Positions 23,408 through 34,792 of a DNA stretch of 64,000 nt are shown here, piece by piece; the stretch's first letter is position 1; every line of letters begins with the position of its first letter. The notes below the pieces were generated by a model. It was not told where the DNA came from. It made no database searches and saw nothing but the letters and a program-made list of their open reading frames with translations. A program made the translations under genes and the position numbers. Origin of the DNA: Berberis thunbergii (Eukaryota > Streptophyta > Magnoliopsida > Ranunculales > Berberidaceae); assembly GCA_003290165.1 (NCBI GenBank), contig QNQO01000454.1, forward strand, positions 1-64,000. Reading direction: 5' to 3'.

Positions 23408-24181
23408 GTTGGGGCGATCCGTTGCGTCTGGGCAGTCCGGCTGCGGACTTATGGCGATCAGCTGGTGCTGCGATCTGTTGTGGCGATTGGCTTCCAGCTT
23501 TGTGAAACAGGACAGTGATGGGTGCGCTGTGCGGGGTCACTTGCGAGGGCTGGACTGCATTGATTAATTGGAGAATACTTGCAGGTACATTGAGCTGCTT
23601 TAATTTCAGCTTGGGCGCAGGAACGGCCAGGAGCTGCTGGTGCGGTGCTGACAGTCGGCAGAGGCGCGTCTTGCCGTTCCAACTCAGGTGCTGTCCGAGT
23701 GTGTTCGGCAGGCCAGTGTGTCCTGTTAGGTGCTGCAGAACAGAGTGGGAGGCAGAGCACTTTGCTGCAGAGACTCGTAGAACAGAAGCTGCTGCTGTTG
23801 CTGCGCTGCGTTTAGTGCTGCGCTGCTTTTGATGCTGCTGCTCCGCGGATTTGCTGTTGCTGCTGCTGCTGCTGCGCTGCGTTGCCGCTGATGCTGCTGT
23901 TCTATTTTTGTTTTGATTAGGTTGCGGCCTGCTGAGATGCTGCGACACGCGTCGGGATTTGTCGTAGGAACACGCGTAGTGTACCCCCGTGGCTGATTTG
24001 TCGCAGGCCTGCGTGTGCTGATTTGGCTGTGAAACTGATATTGCGGGTGCTGTCCGGGTTGTGTTTTTAGTTTTTTACTTTGGCTTTCATGCGGGTAACG
24101 TCGTAATGTACCCCCGTAGCATTTGTAAATCATTTTTTGTGATAAGTAATTAAGGTCTGGCATTCAAAAAAAAAAAAAAAC
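23408..24181 (+). mobile_element. Short LINE-like retroposon with 15-bp target duplication
   Basis: Flanked by CCACAAACATCACAT at 23393-23407 and 24182-24196, a perfect 15-bp target-site duplication. The insert ends in an uninterrupted A run directly before the second copy, so it entered by target-primed reverse transcription in + orientation. It is GC-rich with a CTG-repeat block (23790-23900) and a 3' UTR with two TGTACCCCCGT motifs. It has no convincing protein frame. It is probably a severely 5'-truncated LINE, or a non-autonomous relative. Confidence 0.8.
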
Positions 24182-24196
24182 CCACAAACATCACAT

Positions 24197-24755
24197 TTTA
24201 ATTGAGAATTTTTTAAGGTTGGTTACTAAGAAAAGCAAGTTAGTAGAAGGGTCACATTCCTTCAAAGAGAGGGACTCTCTACTGGAATATAAATGTCCCA
24301 GTAATTTCTATCTAACATTTAGGAAATTGCTTTGAATGAAATTTTAAAAAAATGAAACATACCTATAACAACATTCAACCAAATTAAACATACCCATCAC
24401 AACATGCAACCATATTTCTTTAGGATGAAAACACAAAAGTGAAAAATCAAAGAGATTTGAGAGATATTGCAAATATTAAACCAAATTAATCATACTCATC
24501 TAGCTTAATATCTAAAGTTGAACTGTCCTGTGAATCTCTCCAGAGAACCTCCTTCCCTCGCTGTTGTTTCCCAAACCCTAGCGGCGGCGGCCTGGGGGTA
24601 AGGAGCCGACCTTCCCATTTCTCTTTGATTTCCCAAAACACTCTAATGTTTTCGTCCTAGCACAAAGTCGGTTTATTGTTCTTGCAAAGAATTAGTATCC
24701 CACTTAATAAGTAAATTTTCGAACCATTCTTTTGATGCAACTAATTGATTTCACC
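24197..24755. other. Leader-like fragment, no gene
   Basis: A segment at 24525-24610 (CTCTCCAGAGAACCTCC, then CAAACCCTAGCGGCGGCGG) looks like the 5' leader and first codons of a plant gene, but no family is recognised and the frame stops. Confidence 0.3.
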
Positions 24756-24849
24756 ATATGTTATCATCCATATTAATTACCATATTGATTTCACCATATT
24801 TCTTTTGCAGGTGAAATCAATATGGTAATTAATATGGATGATAACATAT
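24756..24849. repeat. Perfect 39-bp inverted repeat (hairpin)
   Basis: Arms 24756-24794 and 24811-24849 are exact reverse complements, separated by a 16-base loop ending in TTTTGCAG. The right arm, GTGAAATCAATATGGTAATT and onwards, occurs without its partner at about 25409 and 26160, where it follows ATTTTGCAGTT. The hairpin therefore arose by an inverted duplication at this copy. Confidence 0.9.
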
Positions 24850-25051
24850 TTGACTCAATGGACAGTTCAACTTTAGATATTAAGCTAGACCACCACACAT
24901 GTTTTGTACCAAAACAATGTGCTTTCGTAATCAATTTGGTTATCAATTACTATTGCAACTCTGGCATACTCAATGACATGCAAAATTCCATATGCATGAA
25001 CATCAATGTTTATGTAGATCACTAATAAAGGATAACATATAGGAGCACTAA

Positions 25052-25195
25052 GCAAGCGAGCATGCTGCCTGCAAGCAAGTTGCCTGGATGCCTGCAAGCA
25101 AGCAAGCTGCCTGGATGCCTGCAGGCAAGCAAGCTGCCTGGATGCCTGCAGGAAAGCAAGCAAGCAAGCATGCTGCCTGCCTGGCAGCAAGCAAA
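25052..25195 (+). repeat. GCAAGC/GCCTGGAT minisatellite
   Basis: Units of about 28 bp (AAGCAAGCTGCCTGGATGCC plus TGCAGGC) repeat several times with small changes. All reading frames stay open because of the repeat, giving Cys/Leu/Ala-rich translations that are not genes. Shorter relatives lie at 25831-25935 and 26578-26645. Confidence 0.8.
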
Positions 25196-26645
25196 CTCAT
25201 TGAGGTTGAGTTTAGTCCATGATCCAACAATTATTACAAATGGTAGTTTGGTTTTAAAAAATATCAAACAACAATGTGAAAAAGAGGTTAAAAACTATCA
25301 TGCACATGTAGAATAGGAAGTGTTCTCATGGCTGAGATATATGGTTGAATTACGTGGCCGATATTGGTTAAATCAATATTTGAAAAACTTTCTTGTTCCA
25401 ATATTTTGCAGTTGAAATCAATATGGTAATTAACATATTTATTTGACTAAATGGATAGACCATTTCTTTGAAGGATTACAAACCCAATAATACCCTTATA
25501 GCCCGACCATTACTTAATCAAAGAAAATGGACATTTCAAATAAAGAAGAATTTAGGAGAGTTTGTTCAAATAAAGAAGAAACATACTTTGTTCAAATAAA
25601 ATATTATCAAACCCATTTTGTGCATATTTTGTGCATCAATTCTTAGGTAACTAATACGAATTAAATAAGAAACATATTTTGTGCATCAATTCTTCACTAC
25701 TTAAATGGGTATGAAGTTCACAAACCCCAATTTCAACCAAACAAACCTTAAATGGGTGTGAACCTCTAAATCACAAACCAAAAACCCCAAAACCAAAAAC
25801 CATAACACCTCAACAATCAAAACATTGCTGTTCCTGCAAGCAAGTTGCCTGCAAGCAAGCAAGCTGCCTAGATGCCTGCAGGAAAGCAAGCTGCCTGCCT
25901 GCATGCAAGCAAGCATGCTGCCTGCCTGGCAGCAAGCAAACTCATTGAGGTTGAGTTTAGTCCAAGATCCAACAATTATTAAAAATGGTAGTTTAGATTT
26001 AAAAAAAATAATAAAACAACAAAGTGAAAAAGAGGTTAAAAAGTATCATGCACATGTAGAATAGGAAGTGTTCTCATGGCTCAGATATATGGTTAAATTA
26101 CGTGGCCGATATTGGTTAAATCAATATTTGAAAAACTTTCTTGATCCAATATTTTGCAGTTGAAATCAATATGGTAATTAATATGGTAAATAACATATTT
26201 GACTCAATGGATAGACCATTTCTTTGAAGGATTACAAACCCAATAATACCCATATAGCCCGACCATTAGTTAATCAAAGAAAATGGACATTTCAAATAAA
26301 GAAGAATTTAGGAGAGTTTGTTCAAATAAAGAAGAAACATACTTTGTTCAAATATAATATCATCAAACCCATTTTGTGCATCAATTCTTAGGTAACTAAT
26401 ACGAATTAAATAAGAAACATATTTTGTGCATCAATTCTTCACTACTTAAATGGGTATGAAGTTCACAAACCCCAATTTCAACCAAACAAACCTTAAATGG
26501 GTGTGAACCTATAAATCACAAACCAAAAACCCCAAAACCAAAAACCATAACACCTCAACAATCAAAACCTTGTTGTTCCTGCAAGCAAGTTGCCTGCAAG
26601 CAAGCAAGCTGTCTGGATGCCTGCAGGCAAGCAAGCTGCCTGGAT
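25176..26645 (+). repeat. 745-bp tandem duplication
   Basis: CCTGCCTGGCAGCAAGCAAA at 25176 recurs at 25921, and the following sequence is repeated nearly base for base (for example ATGCACATGTAGAATAGGAAG, cut here to 20: ATGCACATGTAGAATAGGAA). It runs through to the next minisatellite. Two direct copies of about 745 bp, each starting and ending at a minisatellite block, suggest unequal exchange between minisatellites. Confidence 0.8.
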
Positions 26646-27080
26646 GCATATTTTGTGCATCAATTCTCAGATAACTAATACGAAATAAATAAGATGGATT
26701 GAACATTTGCGCACATATGAAGAGAGTGTGCATTTGAGCGAATCATTGAACTAAAGTGAAAAGTTTACTTGTTATGAGTTACGCGGGAAGAAGAAACCAA
26801 ACTCCTCCTAACGTTGTTTCAATTAGGGCACGTGAAACTACCATTTGTTTGATGAATATTTGAAGAATCAGTTTCGCGCAGATGAGCCATGCCCGCGTTG
26901 CCGCGAAAACTCAGCCAGCTCATGTATGCCTCTACAGTTTTCCGTGGCGGATGTACGCCGTATGACATTGGTCCAGCACCAATAAACCTGCCACTCTCCT
27001 TGTTCTAAGTTACGGGGGAAGAAGAAACCAAAACTCCTCCAAACGAACTTAAAATTCTTTTACCATCCATTGAACTGTTC
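26646..27080. other. No gene recognised
   Basis: The phrase GGGAAGAAGAAACCAAA with CTCCTCC occurs near 26789 and again near 27013, so part of this spacer is duplicated. No coding support. Confidence 0.3.
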
Positions 27081-27800
27081 TGATGCTTGCAGGCAGGCAG
27101 GCATCTTGCTTGGTTGCAGGCAGCATGCTTGCAGGCAGGCAGGAAGATTGCTCGCATGCAGGCAGCATGCTTGAACAGCCAGGTAGGCTTAGTGGTCAAT
27201 TTTTTAACGTACTTATATAGTACTTATATTGAGGGAGGAAGGCAGATTGCTTGCTTGCAGACAGGCAGGCATGAAGATTGCTCGCTTGCAGGCAGCATGC
27301 TTGAACCGGCAGGTAGGCTTAGGAGTAATTTTTTAAACGAACTTATATAGTACTAAAAAAATTTGGCCACTTGAATGATAGGGACGGTGAATTTAAAATT
27401 TTGTTACCTTCCATTGAAGTGTTCTGATGCTTGCAGGGAGGCAGGCAGGCAATTTGCTTGCTTGCAGGCAGCATGCTTGAATAGGCAGGCAGGCTTAGTG
27501 GTCATTTTTTTAACGAACTTATATAGTACTAAAAAGATTTAACAACTTCATGGAAGGGACAGTGAACTTAAAAGTCTGTTACCTTCCATTGAAGTGTTCT
27601 GATGCAGGCAGGCAGCTTGCATGCTTGCAGGCAGGCAGGCAGTTTGCTTGGTTGCAGGCAGCATGCTTGAACAGGCAGGTAGGCTTAGTGGTAATTTTTT
27701 TAACGAACTTATATAGTACTAAAAATATTTAGCAACTTCATGGAAGGGACAGTGATCTTAAAAGTCTTTTACCTTCCATTGAAGTGTTATGATGCTTGCA
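27081..27800 (+). repeat. GCAGGCAG minisatellite array in larger tandem units
   Basis: GC-rich tracts of GCAGGCAGGCAGG and GCAGCATGCTTGAACAGGCA alternate with a conserved spacer containing TTACCTTCCATTGAAGTGTT. The spacer starts at 27404, 27579 and 27769, giving units of 175-190 bp. The motif is the complement of the 25-26.6 kb minisatellite, so the two arrays are related but in opposite orientation. Confidence 0.8.
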
Positions 27801-28149
27801 GGCTTAGTCGAAGAGACATGCAAAAACTAAATCATTATATCACCAAATTAATTGGCATAAGGAAGATTAAATTGGTGTTCCCTGTTGCTACAGTATCTGG
27901 ACAATTTCTCGCCAGCCTAAAAACTAAAAATAAGTTGGGGAACTTTTCATTATAGTATTTAGAAGCTGTTTGTTTCATTTGGATGTACTAAGTTACAAAC
28001 CATAATAAATAACCTAATATTATGATCAAAGGAATGGGCCTAATTCTTTTGTTATGATCACAGGAATGGTTAAAGTTTAAGATACTTTACATTTATACAT
28101 ATACCGTAGAGTTGCTCTAAGGCTCATTGCATATTATAATTATTCTCAT

Positions 28150-28193
28150 CCACTACATACACATACATACACATACACATACACATACACATG
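28150..28193. repeat. CATACA microsatellite
   Basis: A run of ACATACACATACATACACAT type, about 44 bp. Confidence 0.85.
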
Positions 28194-29808
28194 AAAAAAC
28201 AGGAAAAGTCCAACATGCTAATTGCTAACAACCTTTATGAAAGGGAAACAGTGTAACAAAATATAGTAAAAATAACCAACTTTCTGAGAAACAGTACCTG
28301 ATTTCGTTCAACAGGACCTGATTTAGTGAAATATTTGTATTTATCCCTTCCCTTATCGATCACACGTGCGAGTAAAGTTGCGGGAGAATCATTTTGGAAG
28401 AGAACCTGCAATATGCATGATCAGTTTCAAAGTAATAAAGCAATATGAAATGGACATAATGAAAATTAATCATGGCAAAGAAACATGGCACATCTATGGA
28501 AAGTTTCTGCAGTGGAGCTCTGCAGTATATTCACTTGCTTTGCAGTATCTATGGCTCAGTCAAGTTAGAAATAAGTCTTTTAAGCCTAATAAGCTGGATT
28601 TTTGGCTATATTTTGCCCGCACTTGCCACCAAACTAATAGGTTTTAGGTCAACGACCTCTTCAGGGATAAGGATAATGACAGTACTATTACGATTATATC
28701 CTTAAAAGTTGGATCTTTAAAATTCTTCCACCATACACATAAAAGAACACTGAATAAAACTTATTGGGGAATCCATCCGGCTCAGGGCTCTATTTCAGTT
28801 TATATGACCTCCTTTTTATAAAAGGGCCATTCACACCAACCCCGGTCATCGGATGAAATAGGATCAAAATCCAAATGCACAAATGGTTCCCATATGAAAT
28901 CAATAACATGAAAATGGTTCAAAATGGTTCACATACGAAATAGGATCATAATGGTCCTCGGAGGAAAATGCACAAATGGTTCCCATAGGAAATAGGATCA
29001 AAATCCAAAAGCACAATTGGAACACAATGTAATAGCATAACTTGATTATATCAATTTCAAAACAGCAAATCTTGGAGCACACAATTAACATAAGTAGTAC
29101 CCTTTTGCAAAACTTGATGTTGGGTTTTCAAAACATTGGAACTCCAGTATAAAACTTTATTACATCAATTTCAAAGTGCTACCCATGAAAGCAACTACCA
29201 AATGGAAGTTTGCATTGCACAATGCACAATCAAAGTCATGGATGTATGTAGAAGGCACAATCGAATTCTGATTAACAACCAACCCCACGCAACTTCATTA
29301 ATATTTATTTTTCATCAGACAACTTGGATGAAAATACAGAAACTTTCAGTATATAGACAGTCGTGAATGCTGCACTATACTCGTCCATTTGACAGATTAT
29401 TTTTGATGATTAAATATTGAAATTACAGGTCGATATGAAACTTGCTCCAGATAGGAAGAAGTTCATGGATGTGTTAGGAGGAAAATGTGATCTCAATCCA
29501 ACTTGGATGAAAATACTGAAACTTTCAGTATATAGACAGTCGCGAATGCTGCACTATATTCGTCCCTTTGACAAATTGGAAGGATGAGTAGGATAAGCAT
29601 CTGGAAATGCCTCTGTTCTTCCTTTAGTTTTAGTTTTGATTGAATTTCATGATTTACTGAAATTATGTTGAAAATACTTCATAGAAGTTGTCAACTACAA
29701 CATAGTAAACGTTCGTAAGTACTGTTTATCTGATAAAAGTTAGAAGAATATTTGAAGAATCAACACCAACAAAGTCTTTTACCTTCCATTGACTAATTAT
29801 TCCATTTC
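28194..29808. other. No gene recognised; internal repeats
   Basis: Imperfect tandem units around AAATGCACAAATGGTTCCCA lie at 28865-29015. A block containing TGAAACTTTCAGTATATAGA appears near 29340 and again near 29516, so about 73 bp (29321-29393) is duplicated at 29500-29573. No protein family recognised in any frame. Confidence 0.4.
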
Positions 29809-29809
29809 G

Positions 29810-30318
29810 GGTTTCTGTGATTAATGTTATCGTACACAATGTGCATAGATATGGGTGATTGTGTACCATCAAAGGGACCTAAGCAATCAGACGGTGATGG
29901 AATAACTATCAGACACTCAAGTAAGATATGGGTGTACCATTGGTTGTTGGCCGAGTGCACAGATGGTTTGATAGATGTAACGGACGGGTCTACATCGGTA
30001 ACGATATCAAATAGGTTATTTACGCGCCATGATAAGGTCATGTAATGTTATCATAACACAAAGGTTTATAGAAACTAACAATGTAACTTAAGCTTTAAGA
30101 TTTTAGAGTAGATTAACACAGTTTATCATATCACAAACAAACATTAATGTAGTTCACTAACATGCAGATGCCGGTAACTTTTAATAACTTTGGGGAGGGA
30201 TTGAAAGAGAGAATGCCAAGGTGTAGGTTTGGTTAATCACTTTTAACCAATGGGGAGAGTACGCAGTGGGTGGCAGTTATCACCCGACGATCAACAGCCA
30301 GGGGAATCGATATCTTGG
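29810..30318 (+). pseudogene. Pectate lyase fragment
   Basis: Pectate lyases cleave de-esterified pectin in the plant cell wall using calcium in a parallel beta-helix. Seen: INVIVHNVH, then SDGDGITIRHSSKIWVYH, CTDGLIDVTDGSTSVTIS and NRLFTRHDKVM in the frame of 29824-30043. After a stop and a gap, 30166-30317 continues with FNNFGEGLKERMPRCRFG and, in another frame, WGEYAVGGSYHPTINSQGNR. The order matches the family (DGDGI, IWVDH, DGLID, TISN, RMPRCR, GG...P.I.SQGNR). Asp of IWVDH is Tyr, and stops and frame changes break it. Only the middle of the enzyme is present. How it arrived is unclear; a direct repeat begins just after it at 30338. Confidence 0.75.
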
Positions 30319-30337
30319 AGTTAGGCAATATTTCACT

Positions 30338-30582
30338 ATCATGAATCACAATTATAACATGATGAAAATCCAACATTCATGTAAGGTCTCATATTGAGAT
30401 AACCAATGGACCACATAGTATGTAGTACCAACATTTGATGGGTATAGATTTTGGCTAACATACGTATGGATTCACACTTACAGCCATTTCTATTGAATGC
30501 ATTGTATGCATCGCTACAACATAATGCTACAGCCTCCATTGCCTACATGCAGTGGCAGCTCTCAACCACATCTACATGTATG
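30338..30582 (+). repeat. 245-bp direct repeat, copy 1
   Basis: Identical to 31397-31641 except for about two substitutions (ATTATAAC/ATTATGAC and GCCTAC/GTCTAC). The copies are 1059 bp apart. No LTR-like TG...CA ends are evident. Confidence 0.85.
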
Positions 30583-31396
30583 GTTTTACACATTTATTCA
30601 AAGCAGGAAAGGGGTAGGAGGTATAGGTTTGCCATTTACACTGTTATTTGGACAGGTCTTTGAAGTATACATAATGCCAAACCATACATTCCCCATTGCC
30701 ATCCCCATCATTCCAAGGCCATTATCAGTAAATATATGTTAAAAAGAAGCATACACATCCAAGAGAAAGGAAAATAAAAATTGAAGTAGCTCCTAAATAT
30801 AAAAACATAAACTTAATAGCTGATTCAAGTAGCCAAAAATCACAATCACGTAACAACAATATGCAAAAATCAAAAAGCACAAATTTAAGCAAATTAATAA
30901 ATGAAGCCTAATATGGATGAAACTCCATCAAACCCAATAATTTGATGAATAAACAAACAAACCCCATCATGTAAAAGGGTTTAGATCAAATGACTTACAA
31001 AGAACTGAAAGCGAGCGGAGGAGTTTGGTTCGAAATGGGAAAACCTCTAGGCCCCAATCTCTGATTTACTGCAAAAACGACCTTCTTGATTTCAAATTAA
31101 CGAATCTTGTGTCTTCTACTTCTTTTCCTCTTCCCTTGATATATACAAAAATACCCAATAGACAAAAACACACCAAGATCAAAGCTTGAAAAGTAACAGC
31201 TGTAAGGAGGGAACAAATTGTTCATAAAAATTGTTTGTGGCACTAATTCAATAGGTGGTGACAACAATTTCAAGAGAGGTTGAATCCTTCAAAAAAATGT
31301 TTGTGACAATAATTCAGTAGGTAGTGACCCACTACCATCCAATAACCATACACTATCCATTTAAGTAAATCTCTCTACAATGGATAAAGCCATTTA
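30583..31396. other. Spacer between direct repeats, no gene
   Basis: AT-rich. A minus-strand leader-like stretch at 31010-31130 (TTCTTTTCCTCTTCCC on +) lacks a coding frame. Confidence 0.3.
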
Positions 31397-31641
31397 TCAT
31401 GAATCACAATTATGACATGATGAAAATCCAACATTCATGTAAGGTCTCATATTGAGATAACCAATGGACCACATAGTATGTAGTACCAACATTTGATGGG
31501 TATAGATTTTGGCTAACATACGTATGGATTCACACTTACAGCCATTTCTATTGAATGCATTGTATGCATCGCTACAACATAATGCTACAGCCTCCATTGT
31601 CTACATGCAGTGGCAGCTCTCAACCACATCTACATGTATGG
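31397..31641 (+). repeat. 245-bp direct repeat, copy 2
   Basis: Second copy of the repeat at 30338-30582. The high identity implies a recent segmental duplication or conversion. Confidence 0.85.
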
Positions 31642-32094
31642 ATTTAAGGGACTCAATTTTCAATTTTTCCTGCTCTTCTTGGATGATGTTATATGCTAAA
31701 GGTATTTACAGAACAATGGTACAATGGAGAAAATAACTTACAAATGTCACTAACAAACCAAAAAAGATTACAGCTTTAAACAACACCGAACCCTTTACAC
31801 AACATGCAAATAAAAACAATGAGGACGTTGAATTGAATTGAACGACTACTTAAAAATCATTGAGTCTCAAACAAAGCTAAGAGGGAAACTACTAATCAAC
31901 TCACAGAGTTCATACCTTTAGGATCAATTCAGTGCATATGTGCTGGAGTAAATGGAATTGGAGGACTAACGGGGATATAATTCATAAAACACGCAGATAT
32001 AATTCACAGACAACCCCACTCAACTTCATAGAGGAATTTCATCAAACACATATTGTGTTTTATATAAATTGGTCACAGAAAGCTTTTAAATCAC

Positions 32095-32420
32095 GCAGAG
32101 AGCAAGATGGAGTTGATTACCCCATCAAAAACGCAGAGAGCAAGATGGAGTCCTTCACGCAGCAAATCACGCAGAGAGGTGGACTCCTTCAAGCAGCAAA
32201 TCACGCAGAGAGGTACTACTTGACGCAGCAAATCACGCGGAGGAGAAGATGGTGAAGCAGAGAGGTTGACTCCTTGAAGCAGAGAGGATGTCTCCTTCAC
32301 GCAGAGAGCGGTAGATTCCTTCACGCAGAGAGGGGGACTCCTTCACGCAGCAGAGGAGAAGAAGGACTCCTTCACGTAGCAGAGGAGAAAATGGAGAAGC
32401 AGAGAGGTGGAGAAGGGTTG
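32095..32420. repeat. CACGCAGAGAG minisatellite
   Basis: Irregular units of CTCCTTCACGCAGCAAATCA and ACGCAGAGAGG type recur every 15-35 bp. Open frames on both strands here are repeat artefacts. Confidence 0.7.
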
Positions 32421-32460
32421 AGAAAATGGAGAAGCAGAGAAGTCCAGAGGTGGAGAGTGG

Positions 32461-33580
32461 GAGGGAAAGAGAGTTTGAAATGGAGAGTTTTTGGTTGTTT
32501 GAGTTTGTACGCGGGGTGAGAGTTTGAAATGTTTTAAGTTTGGCATAAACACAAAGGTTGCCACGTAGGACAAACACACCCATTTCACTGTTCATGAACA
32601 GTGAAAAAACCAATGTGAAATGTTAGATAGATTAAGGATTCCTTTATTTATTTGTTTGTTGAGTTTAGATATTAGAGGACACATGTCAAAAGGAGAAGGG
32701 AAAATGTGAAAAAAAAAAAAAACATAAAAACAAACAAACCAACAAACAAACAAAAAAGGTAATTGGAGAATGTAGATAACATTCTTAGTTTTTTCCTTCC
32801 TCTTTTTGTGTCATGTTTGAAACATTACATAGGTTTGTTCCCTCTATTTCAACCAAACCTTTCTAATTATTCATGTATCCTTTGTTGCTCCCTACTACAT
32901 CTACTGCATACTTTTTTTTCTTAGGTGTATAGGTCAAATTTCCATAATACATGGATCAACTCACCATGGACTTGGTACAAAAACATTTTAGAGTAGCACT
33001 AATTTGGAATGAGCTAAACTTTTGTGTGTGCATGATTTCCTTGATAGAGAGTGTTGCCAAATGCTGTGAACCAAAACTCCAATGAAAAACATCAATTTTT
33101 TGGTAAACATAGTGCATCACATATTATATTTGTGCTACTTAATCCACACGAGTTGATAAAAGTTATTGAGTTTTATAGTTTTCAAAAATTGTTTAATTGT
33201 TTGTTTGAAATTCGAATTGGTTAATTTATTATCATGATAAAAATAACGGAAAATGACTTTGAAGGCTCATTTTTTCATAAAATATATCATAGAAGTGTAA
33301 TGACTAATTTGTGCTTATTTTTATACTTTTATGACAAACAAAAATTCTTTTATTAACCCTGATTAATTTATAAAGTTATAAGACATTTTTACCTTTTGTA
33401 AACAATTAGTAAGTTACTATGACTCTTAACTCGGGGGATCCTTAAACAAAAACAACTATGATTGTTGCAGTAAGTTACTATAGTTACTTTCTAATGGGTG
33501 TTGACCTATAGGTCGCCCACTTGATAGGTTATGAGATCCTTAAAAACTCAGCTTGCCTTTAAAAACAAAAGTTACATCGG
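32461..33580. other. No feature seen
   Basis: AT-rich, with purine-rich low-complexity at 32700-32760 and no supported gene. Confidence 0.3.
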
Positions 33581-33602
33581 GCAATAATAATAATAATAAT
33601 AA

Positions 33603-33917
33603 TTGATGATACATAAAAACGGTCACACTCCTGAGCCGAACACGTGCCATTAAGAATGTTTTCTTGAGCCACGAAGAAGACAAACAAACCTTTCAGAACA
33701 ATATCTTCATAAGCAAGTAAAGCAGAAGGGTCAGTCTCAACACTGCGGATGACCTATATAGAGGTTCCCGCCACTTTTTCGCTGAACCAACGCACGCCCA
33801 ATTAATGCAGCGTGCGTTTCAAGCAACGATTCAGACTCAATCATCTTGAGCGCTGCATCCATCGAGAGATGACTTAGCAAACCGACGTGATGACCCACTA
33901 ACTTGGGGGGGAATAAC
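33603..33917 (+). mobile_element. LTR start fragment and polypurine tract of an LTR retroelement
   Basis: TGATGATACATAAAAACGGT at 33603 is the same LTR start seen at 33919. The intervening DNA ends in AACTTGGGGGGGAATAA, a polypurine tract directly before the second LTR copy, the usual position of the plus-strand primer. A (AAT)n tract precedes the first copy. The element is heavily deleted. Confidence 0.6.
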
Positions 33918-33918
33918 T

Positions 33919-34712
33919 GATGATACATAAAAACGATCACACTCCTGAGTCGAACATGTGTCATGATGATCTCGAGAAACTATGGACCCAAGCATCAGCC
34001 CAACAAAGATCCAACCCAAGCGGATCTAAGCCCGCTCAACCTCAGTCCGCCAAGCGGACCCGGATTCTCACACCTTTCTAGGCCCACACGTCTCATAACC
34101 ATCCTCAATACCCATAATCCCTCTTTAGGCAAGCATCTCAAGGATCAACTTTGGATGGGCAACTACAACTGCTTCAAACTAGAAAACAAACACCAGAATA
34201 TCTTTCACACATGAAAACTCCCTTCTACAGATTGCTTTTGGATTGGGAACTATCTCCTGCATATCTAGGAGTGCAGAGCTAACAGAGAATTTCCCTCCTA
34301 CAACATGACTCTTAATTAGATAGGGAATTAAGAGTCGTGTTGTAGGAGAAAAGTTCCCTGAAATTAAGAGTCGTGTTGTAGGAGAAAAATTCTATGTTAG
34401 CTTTGCACTCCTAGACACGCGGGAGATAGTTCTCAATCCAAGAGCAATCTGTATAAGGGAGTTTCCCTATGTGAAAGATACTATAGTGTTTACTTCCTAG
34501 TTGGAAGCAGAAAACAACTGTAGTTGCCGGTCCGAAGCTGATCTTCGAGATATTTGCCTAACAAGGGCTTATGGGTATTGATGATGGTTGTGAGACGTGT
34601 GGGCTTAGATCCGCTTGGGCTGAATCTGTGTTGAATCGATGCTTGGGCCCGTAGTTCCTCGAGATCATCATGACACGTGTTTGGCTAAGGAGTGTGACCG
34701 TTTTTATGTATC
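33919..34712. repeat. Large inverted repeat made of two LTR copies tail to tail
   Basis: The left arm starts TGATGATACATAAAAACGAT and runs to about 34318. The right arm, read on the minus strand from about 34712, starts TGATACATAAAAACGGTCAC and runs back to about 34325. Both contain matching CATGATGATCTCGAG, CTAGGAGTGCA and ACGACTCTTAATT-type blocks in the same order. The centre is TTAATTAGATAGGGAATTAA. Two LTRs of one family are thus joined in inverted orientation. A (TAA)n microsatellite follows to 34792. Confidence 0.75.
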
Positions 34713-34716
34713 ATCG

Positions 34717-34776
<60 letters not shown>

Positions 34777-34792
34777 TAATACTAATAATAAA

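Noticed and set aside
23370..23948. Ser/Gln-rich 192-codon open frame on the minus strand
   Set aside because: It lies across the LINE-like insert and a CTG-repeat block; the translation is low-complexity and the frame crosses the target duplication.
25052..25195. Regular short repeats that could suggest a CRISPR array
   Set aside because: Units are contiguous and imperfect with no unique spacers, and the DNA is plant nuclear. It is a minisatellite.
25022..25316. Overlapping frames with Cys-Leu-Gln-Ala repeats on both strands
   Set aside because: The 28-bp minisatellite keeps frames open; the translation only mirrors the repeat.
32091..32613. Frames of 77-126 codons over the CACGCAGAG repeats
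   Set aside because: Repeat-driven open frames on both strands, with no conserved motif.
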